Below are positions 34,437-43,114 of a stretch of DNA of 45,692 nt, piece after piece. The stretch's first letter is position 1. Each line of letters starts with the position of its first letter. The position numbers and the translations under genes were made by a program. The notes beneath the pieces were generated by a model that did no database searches, was not told the origin of the DNA, and saw only the letters and a program-made list of their open reading frames with translations. The DNA comes from Bacteroidota bacterium (GTDB taxonomy: Bacteria; Bacteroidota; Ignavibacteria; Kapaibacteriales; NICIL-2), in the NCBI GenBank assembly GCA_019695345.1, contig JAIBAE010000031.1, forward strand, positions 1 to 45,692, in the 5' to 3' direction.

Positions 34437-34456
34437 TGTTTATTTAACTATTTCTC

Positions 34457-34476
34457 AGACGCGAAGCATCGTGTCT
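34457..34476. repeat. GACGCGA/TCGTGTC hairpin
   Basis: A 20-nt palindrome AGACGCGA-AGCA-TCGTGTCT with one wobble. A related one, CGACGCGA-TGCT-TCGTGTCG, lies at 37988-38007. Both are intergenic. Confidence 0.6.
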
Positions 34477-34522
34477 CTACGAAAAATAAAACACTTTAGA
34501 AATTCCACGCGTTTGTAATGAC

Positions 34523-34612
34523 TGTCATACCCGAGAAATCGGGTATCCATTTTACGTAGAAAGAGACTTATGGATTCCCGATAAACGCTTATTCAGCGTT
34601 TTCGGGAATGAC
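34523..34612 (+). repeat. dispersed repeat family 2, copy 3
   Basis: TGTCATACCCGAGAAATCGG with the same GAAA-loop hairpin, then TCCCGATAAACGC and GCGTTTTCGGGAATGAC. Same orientation as the other two copies. Confidence 0.85.
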
Positions 34613-34710
34613 TATCCTTGCTTTACACCATTCTATTTGAAACTTAAACAGTTCCTGAATAATTCTTTAACAACTTCTCAACGATTCCCTTACTTTCTTA
34701 ACCGTCTTTC

Positions 34711-34772
34711 TTCTCCGCAGAATGTATGCTGTGTTTGTAATCGCGGTGTGGTGCGGTCACGCGATAGCAGAT
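34711..34772 (-). repeat. dispersed repeat family 1, copy 13
   Basis: On the minus strand ATCTGCTATCGCG, GACCGCACCACACC, then TTCTGCGGAGAAG. Directly downstream of the TrmH-family gene. Confidence 0.7.
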
Positions 34773-34779
34773 AATACCT

Positions 34780-35550
34780 CTACTCAACAAACATGGTAAA
34801 GTGATACAAACTGATTCCGGCGGCAACAGCTGCGTTAAGCGATTCTGCCAAACCCGCGCCCATAATAGTGTACTCGTGGCTTAACAGTTTGCGTATTACC
34901 GGCGAAATCCCGTGCGACTCACTGCCAATGATGATACCGAAATTCTGTTGTGGTTCACATTCTTCTATTGGTAATGTTGCCTCTAAGGTTGCTCCGTATA
35001 ACTCGTGTGTTTGCTTGTACTCTGTTAGTGTTTGTTGCAAATCTGTTTCTATAACATTGCAATGAAACAGCGAACCCATTGTAGAGCGCACAGCCTTAGG
35101 ATTATATCTATCCACCGAACCTTTGTTTAACAAAATAGTTTGCACCCCAAACCAATGCGCCGTACGGATGATAGTTCCAACATTGCCGGGGTCGTTAATG
35201 CCATCCAACGCAATGAACGACGTTACAGGTGTAATTAGTTGATGGTAAAACGACGCAACTGCTACCACACCTTGCGGCGATTTTGCATCGCAGATATATT
35301 CAAAGTGATAGTTGTTTGCTGTGTATACCGGAATGTTTAGCTTGAGTAATGTTGTAATAAGTTCTTGTTGTGTTTCTACGACATCAGTTCTTACAACTAC
35401 AAGCTCAATGGTAAAGGTACTGTTCAATAACTCCTGAACTATTTTAGGTCCTTCGGCAATAAACTTTTGGTCTGCGTCTCTGATTTTACGAATGTGCAGA
35501 TTTTTGATAAACTTCCTCATCCGTTCCGGCAATTGCTGAACTGTTGTCAT
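34780..35550 (-). CDS. TrmH/SpoU-family RNA 2'-O-methyltransferase
   Basis: 256 residues. N-terminal substrate-binding domain (FIAEGPKIVQELLN) and a C-terminal knotted SPOUT domain with LDGINDPGNVGTIIRTAHWF (motif 1), FGIIIGSESHGIS (motif 2) and AESLNAAVAAGISLYHF (motif 3). It methylates ribose in rRNA or tRNA using SAM; the target cannot be read from sequence. A -7 box TAATTTTG (35591-35598, minus) lies about 41 nt before the ATG. Confidence 0.9.
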   Translation of the reverse strand: MTTVQQLPERMRKFIKNLHIRKIRDADQKFIAEGPKIVQELLNSTFTIELVVVRTDVVETQQELITTLLKLNIPVYTANNYHFEYICDAKSPQGVVAVASFYHQLITPVTSFIALDGINDPGNVGTIIRTAHWFGVQTILLNKGSVDRYNPKAVRSTMGSLFHCNVIETDLQQTLTEYKQTHELYGATLEATLPIEECEPQQNFGIIIGSESHGISPVIRKLLSHEYTIMGAGLAESLNAAVAAGISLYHFTMFVE

Positions 35551-35590
35551 CTAATCACTTTCTTCCGATGTTTGCATAGATTATTCACGG

Positions 35591-35598
35591 CAAAATTA
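35591..35598 (-). promoter_or_regulatory. -7 box of the TrmH-family gene
   Basis: TAATTTTG on the minus strand in the 61-bp divergent gap between the TrmH-family and nucleoside phosphorylase genes. Confidence 0.45.
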
Positions 35599-35611
35599 CA
35601 CAAGTACACTC

Positions 35612-36916
35612 ATGAATATTGCAGAACTTCTTCGCAAAAAACGGTATGGCAAAAATTTATCCTCGGCAGAAATAGAAACATTTATTACCGGCGTAACCAA
35701 CAACACCGTAAACGAAGCCCAAGCCGCCGCATTTTGTATGGCTGCATGTACCACAGGTCTTAATGCAGAAGAAATCAGCGCGCTTACGTTATCAATGGCA
35801 AAAAGCGGCGACACCTTACACTTTAGTTCATTGCCTCTAAAACGTATTGATAAACATTCTACTGGTGGTGTGGGCGATAAGCTATCATTGCTGCTTGTTC
35901 CACTGGTTGCAGCGTGTGGTGTAGCTGTACCGATGATGTCCGGCAGAGGTTTGGGGCACACCGGCGGCACCGTTGATAAACTTTCTTCCATCCCCGGTTT
36001 CCGCATGAGTTACACCAACAACGAACTCAATACTCTGCTCCAACAAAACAATTGCTTTATGATTCAACAAACGGAAACGGTAGCACCGGCAGATAGAATT
36101 CTCTATCAAATACGCGATGTTACGGGTACCGTGGAATCCGTTGGGTTGATTACAGCTTCTATATTAAGTAAAAAGTTAGTGGAAGATTTGGATGGACTTG
36201 TGCTTGATATGAAAGTTGGTAACGGTGCATTTATGCAAACACTTGATAGTGCCCGCGAATTAGCCGAAAGTATGATGTCCGTTGCACGGCAAGTTGGTTT
36301 GGGCATGACCATTGTGTTTACCAATATGAACCAACCCTTGGGAAATGCCATTGGCAACTGGCTTGAAATGAAAGAAACAGAAGAAAGTTTATGCAACATT
36401 GAATCAACACCAAACGATATACGTTTATTGTCAGTAGAACTTGCAGCCAGAATGGTTATGCTTGCAGATGCACAACTAACACTTCAGCAAGCACAAGCAA
36501 ACGTTGAGCATGTTTGGAACAATGGCTCTGCATTGCAACGCTTTTATGCCATGATTTCCCAACAAAACGGTGATTGGAATTCTGCCGTAGAAAAATACAG
36601 CAATACGTACCAACACCCGATACTTGCAATGGAAAGCGGTTATGTTTCTGCTTTTTTAACACGTGAGTTAGGATTAGCAGCCATTGACTTAGAAGCCGGA
36701 CGTAAAGTACAAACTGATACGATTGATTACAGCGCAGGAATTATTCTGCACAAAAAAATAGGCGACGCGGTAGAAGTTGGAGAACCAATTGCAACCGTGT
36801 ACGGGAAGCGGGAACTTGTAACACCGGACATTGCCCAAACAATCATGCAATGTATTAGCATTGCACCGGAAGCACCAACACCGGAAAAATTAGTGCTTGA
36901 TGTTTGGGAATTGTAA
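35612..36916 (+). CDS. deoA: thymidine/pyrimidine nucleoside phosphorylase
   Basis: 434 residues, usual length. Signature KHSTGGVGDK (81-90) for phosphate and sugar binding, then MSGRGLGHTGGTVDKLSSIP, and VLDMKVGNGAFM. The C-terminal domain with VGEPIATVYG is present. It cleaves thymidine or uridine with phosphate to base and (deoxy)ribose-1-phosphate. Whether it is a strict thymidine phosphorylase (DeoA) or the broader Pdp cannot be decided from motifs. Divergent from the TrmH-family gene. Confidence 0.93.
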   Translation: MNIAELLRKKRYGKNLSSAEIETFITGVTNNTVNEAQAAAFCMAACTTGLNAEEISALTLSMAKSGDTLHFSSLPLKRIDKHSTGGVGDKLSLLLVPLVAACGVAVPMMSGRGLGHTGGTVDKLSSIPGFRMSYTNNELNTLLQQNNCFMIQQTETVAPADRILYQIRDVTGTVESVGLITASILSKKLVEDLDGLVLDMKVGNGAFMQTLDSARELAESMMSVARQVGLGMTIVFTNMNQPLGNAIGNWLEMKETEESLCNIESTPNDIRLLSVELAARMVMLADAQLTLQQAQANVEHVWNNGSALQRFYAMISQQNGDWNSAVEKYSNTYQHPILAMESGYVSAFLTRELGLAAIDLEAGRKVQTDTIDYSAGIILHKKIGDAVEVGEPIATVYGKRELVTPDIAQTIMQCISIAPEAPTPEKLVLDVWEL

Positions 36917-37027
36917 CAATTTGTGGAAAGTTTTTGTCCTTGTGTTAAGAAAGTTCTTTAATTTTTATCCAAATACTCCGTAGGTTTACAACCAACAACA
37001 CGGAAGTACATAAACAAAAACAGCATT

Positions 37028-37276
37028 ATGGATTATTTCGACGCATACGAAGAAGTGTATTCCGCCATTGAACGGTATGCAGATGAACATGGGCATCCGC
37101 CAACTAAAATATGTATTGCTCCGGCACTATACCGTTGGCTACGTGAAATGCAAAAGGAATCCGCACTTCTTAACCCCAACGAAGAACAAACAGCATCGGC
37201 ATTAAACACGCGCTTTGGGGCAATCCCCATAGAGATTGATGAGTTATTAACTCCCTACGAAATCATTACCGAGTAG
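37028..37276 (+). CDS. small conserved-looking protein of unknown function
   Basis: 82 residues, acidic, with an N-terminal helix (DYFDAYEEVYSAIERYADEH) and a PTKICIAPALYRWLREM segment. No family recognised. Its TAG stop directly abuts the stop of the mnmM-like gene on the other strand (37276/37277). Confidence 0.65.
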   Translation: MDYFDAYEEVYSAIERYADEHGHPPTKICIAPALYRWLREMQKESALLNPNEEQTASALNTRFGAIPIEIDELLTPYEIITE

Positions 37277-37843
37277 TTACCGAAGCCGCTGCACCATATA
37301 ACATTGTGGACTACGCATCATGTTCACTGCCCCATACGTACATACCTGAAATTGCTTTGGCGATAACTGCCGAACAAACTGCTCTACTGCCTGCACTTCA
37401 CTTGCACCTGCTTCATGTCCCGGATACACAACTACGCTTAGTACTCCACTAACCGCAAGAACATTACAACAACATTCAATGGTTAACACCGTATCATTGG
37501 CATTAGTAGTAACGGATTTATCGCCACCGGGAAGATACCCACAATTCATCATTACAATATCCAAGGTTTCAACGCCAAGCTCTTGCATACACGCAAGCAC
37601 CTCGGTACAACTGCGGTTGAACAATCTATAATTTGTAAACGGAGTTTGTTGTAACAATTGCTCTGCGTTATCAAGTGCTGTCTGTTGAACATCGGTACCA
37701 AACACTATTCCATCTTCGGCTACTACACTAAGTAAGAACGCTGTATCACCACCATTCCCTACCGTGGCATCAAATGCTACACGCGCTTGGACAGCAAACT
37801 CACGCACAAACCTATGCGAAAACTCAACAGCAGACCACATCAT
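37277..37843 (-). CDS. mnmM: tRNA 5-aminomethyl-uridine methyltransferase, MnmM (YtqB) family
   Basis: 188 residues. SAM-binding motif DATVGNGGDTAFL, then MNCGYLPGGDK and VVVYPGHEAGASE, the pattern of the YtqB/MnmM family. MnmM methylates nm5U34 to mnm5U34 in the wobble position of several tRNAs; this is known in Bacillus. The N-terminal 24 codons and the upstream DNA are copied at 39364-39528. The FAD oxidoreductase upstream on the same strand could supply the nm5U precursor. Confidence 0.8.
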   Translation of the reverse strand: MMWSAVEFSHRFVREFAVQARVAFDATVGNGGDTAFLLSVVAEDGIVFGTDVQQTALDNAEQLLQQTPFTNYRLFNRSCTEVLACMQELGVETLDIVMMNCGYLPGGDKSVTTNANDTVLTIECCCNVLAVSGVLSVVVYPGHEAGASEVQAVEQFVRQLSPKQFQVCTYGAVNMMRSPQCYMVQRLR

Positions 37844-37951
37844 AATTTATCACTTATGTTTACGTACTGCAAGATACTCATCGTTCCCCTCACAAGCCGA
37901 AGCAATCCTTCAGCGCGCAAACCCGGTGCGAGCCAACCGTTGTGCGGCGCA
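37772..37951 (+). repeat. long direct repeat, copy 1 (mnmM 5' end and upstream)
   Basis: About 180 bp, present again in decayed form at 39364-39528. The two copies bracket the BNR lipoprotein gene. The left part is coding for mnmM, so this is the original copy. Confidence 0.85.
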
Positions 37952-38087
37952 TTTAATTTTTGAACTATTCATTCTCAATACTAGTAGCGACGCGATGCTT
38001 CGTGTCGGGATTCTTGTTTCAATTAATACTGATCTTCTGTCCCACCATTTGTTGAGCGAAGCACACATGACTCGACGTAATTACACG

Positions 38088-38135
38088 GCAAACGTCCTTT
38101 GCAGACTCAGGAAGTTATGCCAAAACTTATAATCG
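38088..38135 (-). repeat. remnant of repeat R2 (inverted)
   Basis: GCAGACTCAGGAAGTTATGC and CCAAAACTTATAA match the reverse of R2 at 30-31 kb. It lies between the duplicated mnmM segment and the lipoprotein gene. Confidence 0.65.
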
Positions 38136-38282
38136 TATGATGTATTACAAGTTTTTGTGACTCAGTTTCTTGATATTACCTATTATTATAAAATATTATT
38201 AAGAAAAACAAAGTAATTGTGTTTATGTTTGATAACTTCGCAATAAGTAGTAGTTCTTATTACATTTTAAAGGAATTGATCT

Positions 38283-39338
38283 ATGATTTATCGACAATTC
38301 ATCCGCTTAGTATTTTGTGCATTATTCGTTCCTACTATTTTTATTTTTCAAAGTTGCGATCCTGCTCTTGCACCTGAAGTTCATAGTACTCCTTATTACT
38401 TTTTATTTGTATCTACAAATGGTGGTGAACATTGGTATCAGAAAGAAATCTCTGGCTCAATCATTGGCTTCGTGCCAAATCAAGCTGCAATGTTTAGCAC
38501 AGATCATGGTGAAGGTTTCTCTAAAATTCTCATTTCTGATATGTTTCCTTCATCTAAATGGGACTATACAGGTATGTCAGATCCTGATCGTTTTTGTGCT
38601 ACCAGTGAGTTGACTTCCGAGGGGGAAATTTGGTGTTCTTTTGAGAGGAAGACATATAGGTTAAATCAAACATCCCTGATTGAAGCGTATAATGGAACTG
38701 TTAAAGAGATTAGATTTCTTCGTTCTAACAGTCAGTATGGTTGTATTAATACTGGTCAGGGTATTCTTTACACTTCGGATGCCGGACAAACATGGAATCA
38801 GTCGGAGACACATTTGGGTGGGAGTTTAAGCCGTTTGGTATTAGCGAATGATAGTACCTATTTCATCTATTCAGACTCACTGTTTTTACATCAATCAACT
38901 GATCATGGCAAGACATGGACAAATCTGGGTAGTAATTCTATGGAGTATTACAATTATTCATTATATGATAGTACAGGATTTTATCTTAGTACTGATGGGA
39001 CTTTGTATCGCTCTACAGATTACGCAGCGCATTGGACTGAGTTTACCTTACCAATGTTTCCGGATTTAACAGCTCAAAATCCCGAAATATTCGAAAGTAT
39101 TGCATCGGGTACATGGGTAGTAGGCGAACATGGTGTTATCTACAAAACTAATGATGAACGTAAACAGTACACGAACAATAAATTTTACATTACAACATAT
39201 ATTAACGATGGATCAAAAATACTACATCATTCACTCTTGATTGAAGGCAATCAATACAATAAACTCAGATTTAGTAAGATTTTTGTAAACAGACAGAATC
39301 CAAACTTGCTTGCAGTAGTACTTTTTGAAACCCTTTAA
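38283..39338 (+). CDS. lipoprotein with BNR/Asp-box repeats
   Basis: 351 residues. Lipoprotein signal peptide ends at IFQSC (Cys25). At least four Asp-box turns, each S/T-x-D/N-x-G-x-x-W-like, are seen: STNGGEHW, TSDAGQTW, STDHGKTW and STDYAAHW, as in BNR/sortilin-type beta-propellers. Probably a surface or periplasmic binding protein; function unknown. The gene lies between two copies of a direct repeat and probably entered as a cassette. Confidence 0.8.
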   Translation: MIYRQFIRLVFCALFVPTIFIFQSCDPALAPEVHSTPYYFLFVSTNGGEHWYQKEISGSIIGFVPNQAAMFSTDHGEGFSKILISDMFPSSKWDYTGMSDPDRFCATSELTSEGEIWCSFERKTYRLNQTSLIEAYNGTVKEIRFLRSNSQYGCINTGQGILYTSDAGQTWNQSETHLGGSLSRLVLANDSTYFIYSDSLFLHQSTDHGKTWTNLGSNSMEYYNYSLYDSTGFYLSTDGTLYRSTDYAAHWTEFTLPMFPDLTAQNPEIFESIASGTWVVGEHGVIYKTNDERKQYTNNKFYITTYINDGSKILHHSLLIEGNQYNKLRFSKIFVNRQNPNLLAVVLFETL

Positions 39339-39363
39339 CAACTTCCATTCATATTAACGAAGT

Positions 39364-39435
39364 AAATGCTACACGCGCTTGGACAGCCAACTTATGCACA
39401 AACCTATGCGAAAACTCAACAGCAGACCACATCAT
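39364..39435 (-). pseudogene. mnmM 5' fragment (first 24 codons)
   Basis: On the minus strand from ATG 39435 the frame reads MMWSAVEFSHRFV, then differs slightly (HKLAVQARVAF) from the intact gene, and is cut at 39364. It is the same 24 codons as 37772-37843 of the intact gene. No functional product is expected. Confidence 0.8.
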
Positions 39436-39528
39436 AATTTATCACTCATGTTTATGTCCTGCAAGATAATCATCGTTCTCCTCACAAGCCGAAGCAATCC
39501 TTCAGCGAGCCAAGCGTTGTGCGGCGCA
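39364..39528 (+). repeat. long direct repeat, copy 2 (decayed)
   Basis: Second copy of the 37772-37951 segment with substitutions and small deletions. It ends at the same GTGCGGCGCA. Confidence 0.85.
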
Positions 39529-39717
39529 GGTTTTCACAAACTAGCTATTATGATGCCGCTACTCTGTAGCTTTGCTTGTTGAACATTAGCTCCGAAGGGG
39601 CGACATCCTCATAGGTAGGTAAAATTTCCCAACATCTTATTCCTGCGATGCTGTAACGTTGTTTCCCGACAGGGTTGCGGCGCAGTATAGGTTGCTTCGG
39701 CAGAGGCGGGAACCACA

Positions 39718-40770
39718 TTACTTTTGTTCAAAACGAGCTACGTTATATTTAGCAGGAATGGGAATTCCGTTGAGGATGTTATCGACTAACAACTTAGACA
39801 TTAGCGGAGCAAGCAACGCACCCTTAGAGCCAAGTCCGTTGATAGTGTGAATGTGTTTCCATTGTTTGTGTTGACCAACCACGGGCGTTATATCTTTTAC
39901 AACCGGTCGCACACCTGCTAATGCCGATTCTACCGTAAACGGACATGTAAGTAACTGAGCAAGTTCGGTCGTAAGCATGGCTACAGATTCATTACCCGGA
40001 GTTGTATCGGAGAAGTTCCAAACGTACGTTGCCCCAAACCGGAATATGTTGTTTTGAATATGTGCCAGATACTTTCCGTTGGAAATAATGACGGGGAAAT
40101 CGCCGGAGTTAACACCGGGAATATGAATGTTGATAAACTCACCTTTTGCATGAATAGTAGGAACGTACTCAAACAATGTATGATATGCAGAACGCCAGCC
40201 ATCGCAAAAGATAAGATGGGAATATCGTTCCCCCATGTATGTGCAATAGTCTTGATGGAGAGTAAGTTCGTTAGTGGTAAATGTTTGTTCGCTCAATATC
40301 CCAAGTGCTTTAAAGTAGTTACGATAGAACTCTAAGAAAGCAGTTGTATGTAACCGTGCGGCATTAGGAATATGAACAACGTGTTCAGGGATTTTTGTAT
40401 GCCGGTACAATTCGGGGAATTGTTCGGGTGTTTGAGAAAACAGATGAGCGGCATTTTTCTGAATCAAAAACTGCGATTGTTTTTCCCAGCGCTGGTATTC
40501 ATCGTACGTGTGAATATACCGCAACACGTTAACCGAGTTATAAGCATCGGGCACCTGGCGGTATTGTTGTTCAGCCAGTATTTTTTGAGTGAGGAAGTCC
40601 GGCGAAAGGGTGAATCTCTTACCGATAACGGGGTTCATAAGCCCAGATGCAACCCGTGATGCGGAGAATTCCGGGGTATCGAGTATTTGAATGGAACAAC
40701 CATGCTCCAGAAGCTGTTTTGCTATGATAGTACCTGCTAATCCCTGCCCTATTATTAAAAAATCACTCAT
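39718..40770 (-). CDS. FAD-dependent oxidoreductase (DAO family)
   Basis: 350 residues. N-terminal FAD site FLIIGQGLAGTIIAKQL (GxGxxG with a Glu/Asp later in QILD), then VASGLMNPVIGKRF, a Bacteroidota-type segment, and C-terminal LAGVRPVVKDITPVVGQ plus INGLGSKGALLAP closing the FAD fold. It belongs to the glycine/D-amino-acid oxidase superfamily, like the MnmC oxidase domain. Location upstream of mnmM on the same strand suggests a tRNA wobble-uridine role (cmnm5U to nm5U), but this is inference. The start ATG is 40770. Confidence 0.75.
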   Translation of the reverse strand: MSDFLIIGQGLAGTIIAKQLLEHGCSIQILDTPEFSASRVASGLMNPVIGKRFTLSPDFLTQKILAEQQYRQVPDAYNSVNVLRYIHTYDEYQRWEKQSQFLIQKNAAHLFSQTPEQFPELYRHTKIPEHVVHIPNAARLHTTAFLEFYRNYFKALGILSEQTFTTNELTLHQDYCTYMGERYSHLIFCDGWRSAYHTLFEYVPTIHAKGEFINIHIPGVNSGDFPVIISNGKYLAHIQNNIFRFGATYVWNFSDTTPGNESVAMLTTELAQLLTCPFTVESALAGVRPVVKDITPVVGQHKQWKHIHTINGLGSKGALLAPLMSKLLVDNILNGIPIPAKYNVARFEQK

Positions 40771-40839
40771 TACCCTGAAACATCCCTAAAAATTAACGGT
40801 TATTGTCTGTAAAGCATAGGTAATATACAGACTTTTCCT

Positions 40840-40870
40840 TTGGCTTTTCCACATAACAATTGTATTTTTG
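40840..40870 (+). promoter_or_regulatory. promoter of the FnIII-like gene, possibly leaderless
   Basis: TTG (40840-40842), 20 bp, then TATTTTTG (40863-40870): a clear Bacteroidota promoter. The ATG at 40875 falls where transcription should start, so the mRNA may have no leader if that ATG is used. Confidence 0.6.
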
Positions 40871-40874
40871 CCCC

Positions 40875-41300
40875 ATGACAATAATGAAGTACATACTATT
40901 CAGCGTTTTGCTAACAACAGTACTCTTTGCAGGAGAGGTTACGTTTTCGTATTTCACAACGAAATCGGACGGTAAAGATATTACTGTTTCTTGGCAGCCT
41001 AGCACAGAAAAGAATGTAGTTCGTTACGAAATTGAGCGTTCTGCGGATAACCAAACATTCCGCACTGTTGCTACGGTTGAGGCAAAAGGTACTTGGGCTA
41101 ATTACAACTGGATAGACCAGGATGTTTTTATGAAACAAACCCATACCCAGCAGAACACCATTACCAAAGGTAATTTTTATTACCGTCTGAAGATAATTTA
41201 TTCCGATAACACAACTGCATATTCTAACTCTTCGGCAGTTGTTCATAATATCAGCAGTGTACGCCGTACCTGGGGTATGATAAAAGAAATGTTCAAATAA
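40875..41300 (+). CDS. small exported protein with fibronectin type III-like domain
   Basis: 141 residues from ATG 40875 (ATG 40884 also possible). Signal peptide MTIMKYILFSVLLTTVLFAG, then a fibronectin III-like strand pattern: ITVSWQPSTEKNVVRYEIERS, FRTVATVEAKG, NFYYRLKIIYSDNTTAYSN (in parts). Such domains sit in Bacteroidota secreted proteins. It ends 75 bp before the metalloprotease gene on the same strand. Role unknown. Confidence 0.7.
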   Translation: MTIMKYILFSVLLTTVLFAGEVTFSYFTTKSDGKDITVSWQPSTEKNVVRYEIERSADNQTFRTVATVEAKGTWANYNWIDQDVFMKQTHTQQNTITKGNFYYRLKIIYSDNTTAYSNSSAVVHNISSVRRTWGMIKEMFK

Positions 41301-41374
41301 TTTTGAACTTTCCCCATTCCATTCTGTTCCTACTTCATTTTTTTTACCGATTTTGCAGTTACTTCAACAATATC

Positions 41375-43114
41375 ATGCGCAGTATCATGACGTTTGTTCG
41401 TTCCGGCATTATAGCATTTGTTAGTATTCTTCTTTGTTGCCAATCGTTTACGTTGGCAAAGGTTGGTGATGACCATACTCAGCACCAATCGTGTATTATT
41501 CTCCCAAAAAAGAAAACGGGAAAAGTGATTTTTGAACGTGTACGCCCACGAATGGAATTTCAGTATGTAACCCCAAAAGGATATTTTAAGATTCATTACG
41601 ATACCACTGAAGCGCACGCGGTACGAACTATCGACAGAAATAGCAACAAGATTCCGGATTATATTGATTCTGTTGCGAGTATTCTTGATGAAGCATACGA
41701 GGTAGAAGTAAACAGACTAGGATTCAGAAAACCAATCCCTGATTTTGACGACCCTAAAACAACGGATATATACGTAGTACAGTTAGGGAAAGCACCCGGA
41801 TTTTCATTTGAGTCATCGAACTATGTTGGGTATTATGGCATTACCGTACCAGAGGATTCTTATCAATCATCGTGTTCACCGGATACAAGTCAATCATTAA
41901 ATACTTCATCGGCATTTATGTTGATTGATAATGACTTTGCCGAAACAGATTCGCTCTATAGTATAAGTGGTAAAGCACGCAGAACTTATTCTGATACTGG
42001 GTACGCGGCACTACGTATTACATGTTATCATGAGTTTAATCATGTTTTACAAATGGCGTATAAGTTTGGTGAAATCTCACAGATGTTTTTTGAGTTGACT
42101 AGTACATGGTTAGAGCATATTGCAGACCCAAACACTACCGATTATTTCCAATATCTAAAGGGGTTGTTTAACTCTTCGGAGAGTGAATACCTTTCTGACA
42201 ATGATAATGCAGTTCGTGCCGGATATAATCATGCATTTGTACTACAATATCTCCAAAAGAATTTTGGTAATACTATTGCTTCGGAATGGTGGGAGTTAAT
42301 TGGCAGTTGTGTTGAACCATATACTGCATTAGATAGTGTCTGTAAAAGCCGTGGAACAACCTTCCCAGCACAATGGAATACGATGATGAAATGGATCTAC
42401 TTTACCAATTACCGAGCAAAAGATACAACGTACTTTAGCAATGCTGTATTAATGCCATTGATTAAACCTAATAACGATGGCGGTAACAATGGGTCTGATA
42501 TGGAATACACAAATCCATCGTACGGACGTTCGATATCACTTTATCCGTTTCAATTCAAACTTGTTCGGTGTTTGTTACCTTCAACCGTACAGAACACACC
42601 TGATACAGTAGATTTTATTGCTACGAACACAAATATCGAAAACGCGATCCATTCCAGTAAAACCTCAACAGAATACCAACTGACCATTACACGTGGTCAG
42701 ATAAGTAATTCGGTTCGGATTGGTGCATCAGATTACTACTACGCAACAACTGTGTTACCCAAAAGAGAAAACTTTTACGATACACTGTTCTATAACGGTG
42801 GTTTTGTAACACAATTGCTTTCTTCGCCCTATCCGCAGCCGTTGTCTATATCAAAAGACAAGATGCTTACATTCCCTATCCCCGATGATATTCCGGCCGG
42901 CTCGAATGTAAAGCTGACGGTATTCTCGCCGGATATAGGTGGATATGAAGTTGAGAATAAATTTAAGCCCGGTTATGCACGAGTAATTGTAATAGATAAA
43001 AAACGTGTTATTCAATGGGATGCAATTCCGGCTGAGTTATCAACGGGTATCTATATTTACTCCATTGAGTACAACGATAAAACATTCCTCGGTAAATTTT
43101 TAGTAAACCCATAA
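41375..43114 (+). CDS. secreted zinc metalloprotease-like protein (MXAN_6640 type)
   Basis: 579 residues from ATG 41375, with ATG 41387 (MTFVRSGIIAFVSILLCCQS) an alternative start of the signal peptide; a TTG frame to 41303 is not needed. Conserved segments YFKIHYDTT, DRNSNKIPDYIDSVAS and TTDIYVVQLG precede the metal site H219-E220-F-N-H223 (HExxH) with an upstream-to-downstream E at 240 or 247 as third-ligand candidate (FFELTSTWLEH). The last 80 residues (NVKLTVFSP ... LSTGIYIYSIEYNDKTF in parts) resemble a type IX secretion sorting domain. The stop overlaps the start of the ABC ATPase by 1 bp. Confidence 0.8.
   Translation: MRSIMTFVRSGIIAFVSILLCCQSFTLAKVGDDHTQHQSCIILPKKKTGKVIFERVRPRMEFQYVTPKGYFKIHYDTTEAHAVRTIDRNSNKIPDYIDSVASILDEAYEVEVNRLGFRKPIPDFDDPKTTDIYVVQLGKAPGFSFESSNYVGYYGITVPEDSYQSSCSPDTSQSLNTSSAFMLIDNDFAETDSLYSISGKARRTYSDTGYAALRITCYHEFNHVLQMAYKFGEISQMFFELTSTWLEHIADPNTTDYFQYLKGLFNSSESEYLSDNDNAVRAGYNHAFVLQYLQKNFGNTIASEWWELIGSCVEPYTALDSVCKSRGTTFPAQWNTMMKWIYFTNYRAKDTTYFSNAVLMPLIKPNNDGGNNGSDMEYTNPSYGRSISLYPFQFKLVRCLLPSTVQNTPDTVDFIATNTNIENAIHSSKTSTEYQLTITRGQISNSVRIGASDYYYATTVLPKRENFYDTLFYNGGFVTQLLSSPYPQPLSISKDKMLTFPIPDDIPAGSNVKLTVFSPDIGGYEVENKFKPGYARVIVIDKKRVIQWDAIPAELSTGIYIYSIEYNDKTFLGKFLVNP

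Noticed and set aside
39339..39717. Gene in the gap before the FAD oxidoreductase stop
   Set aside because: A 67-codon frame at 39379 is translated repeat and mnmM-derived DNA; nothing else is supported.
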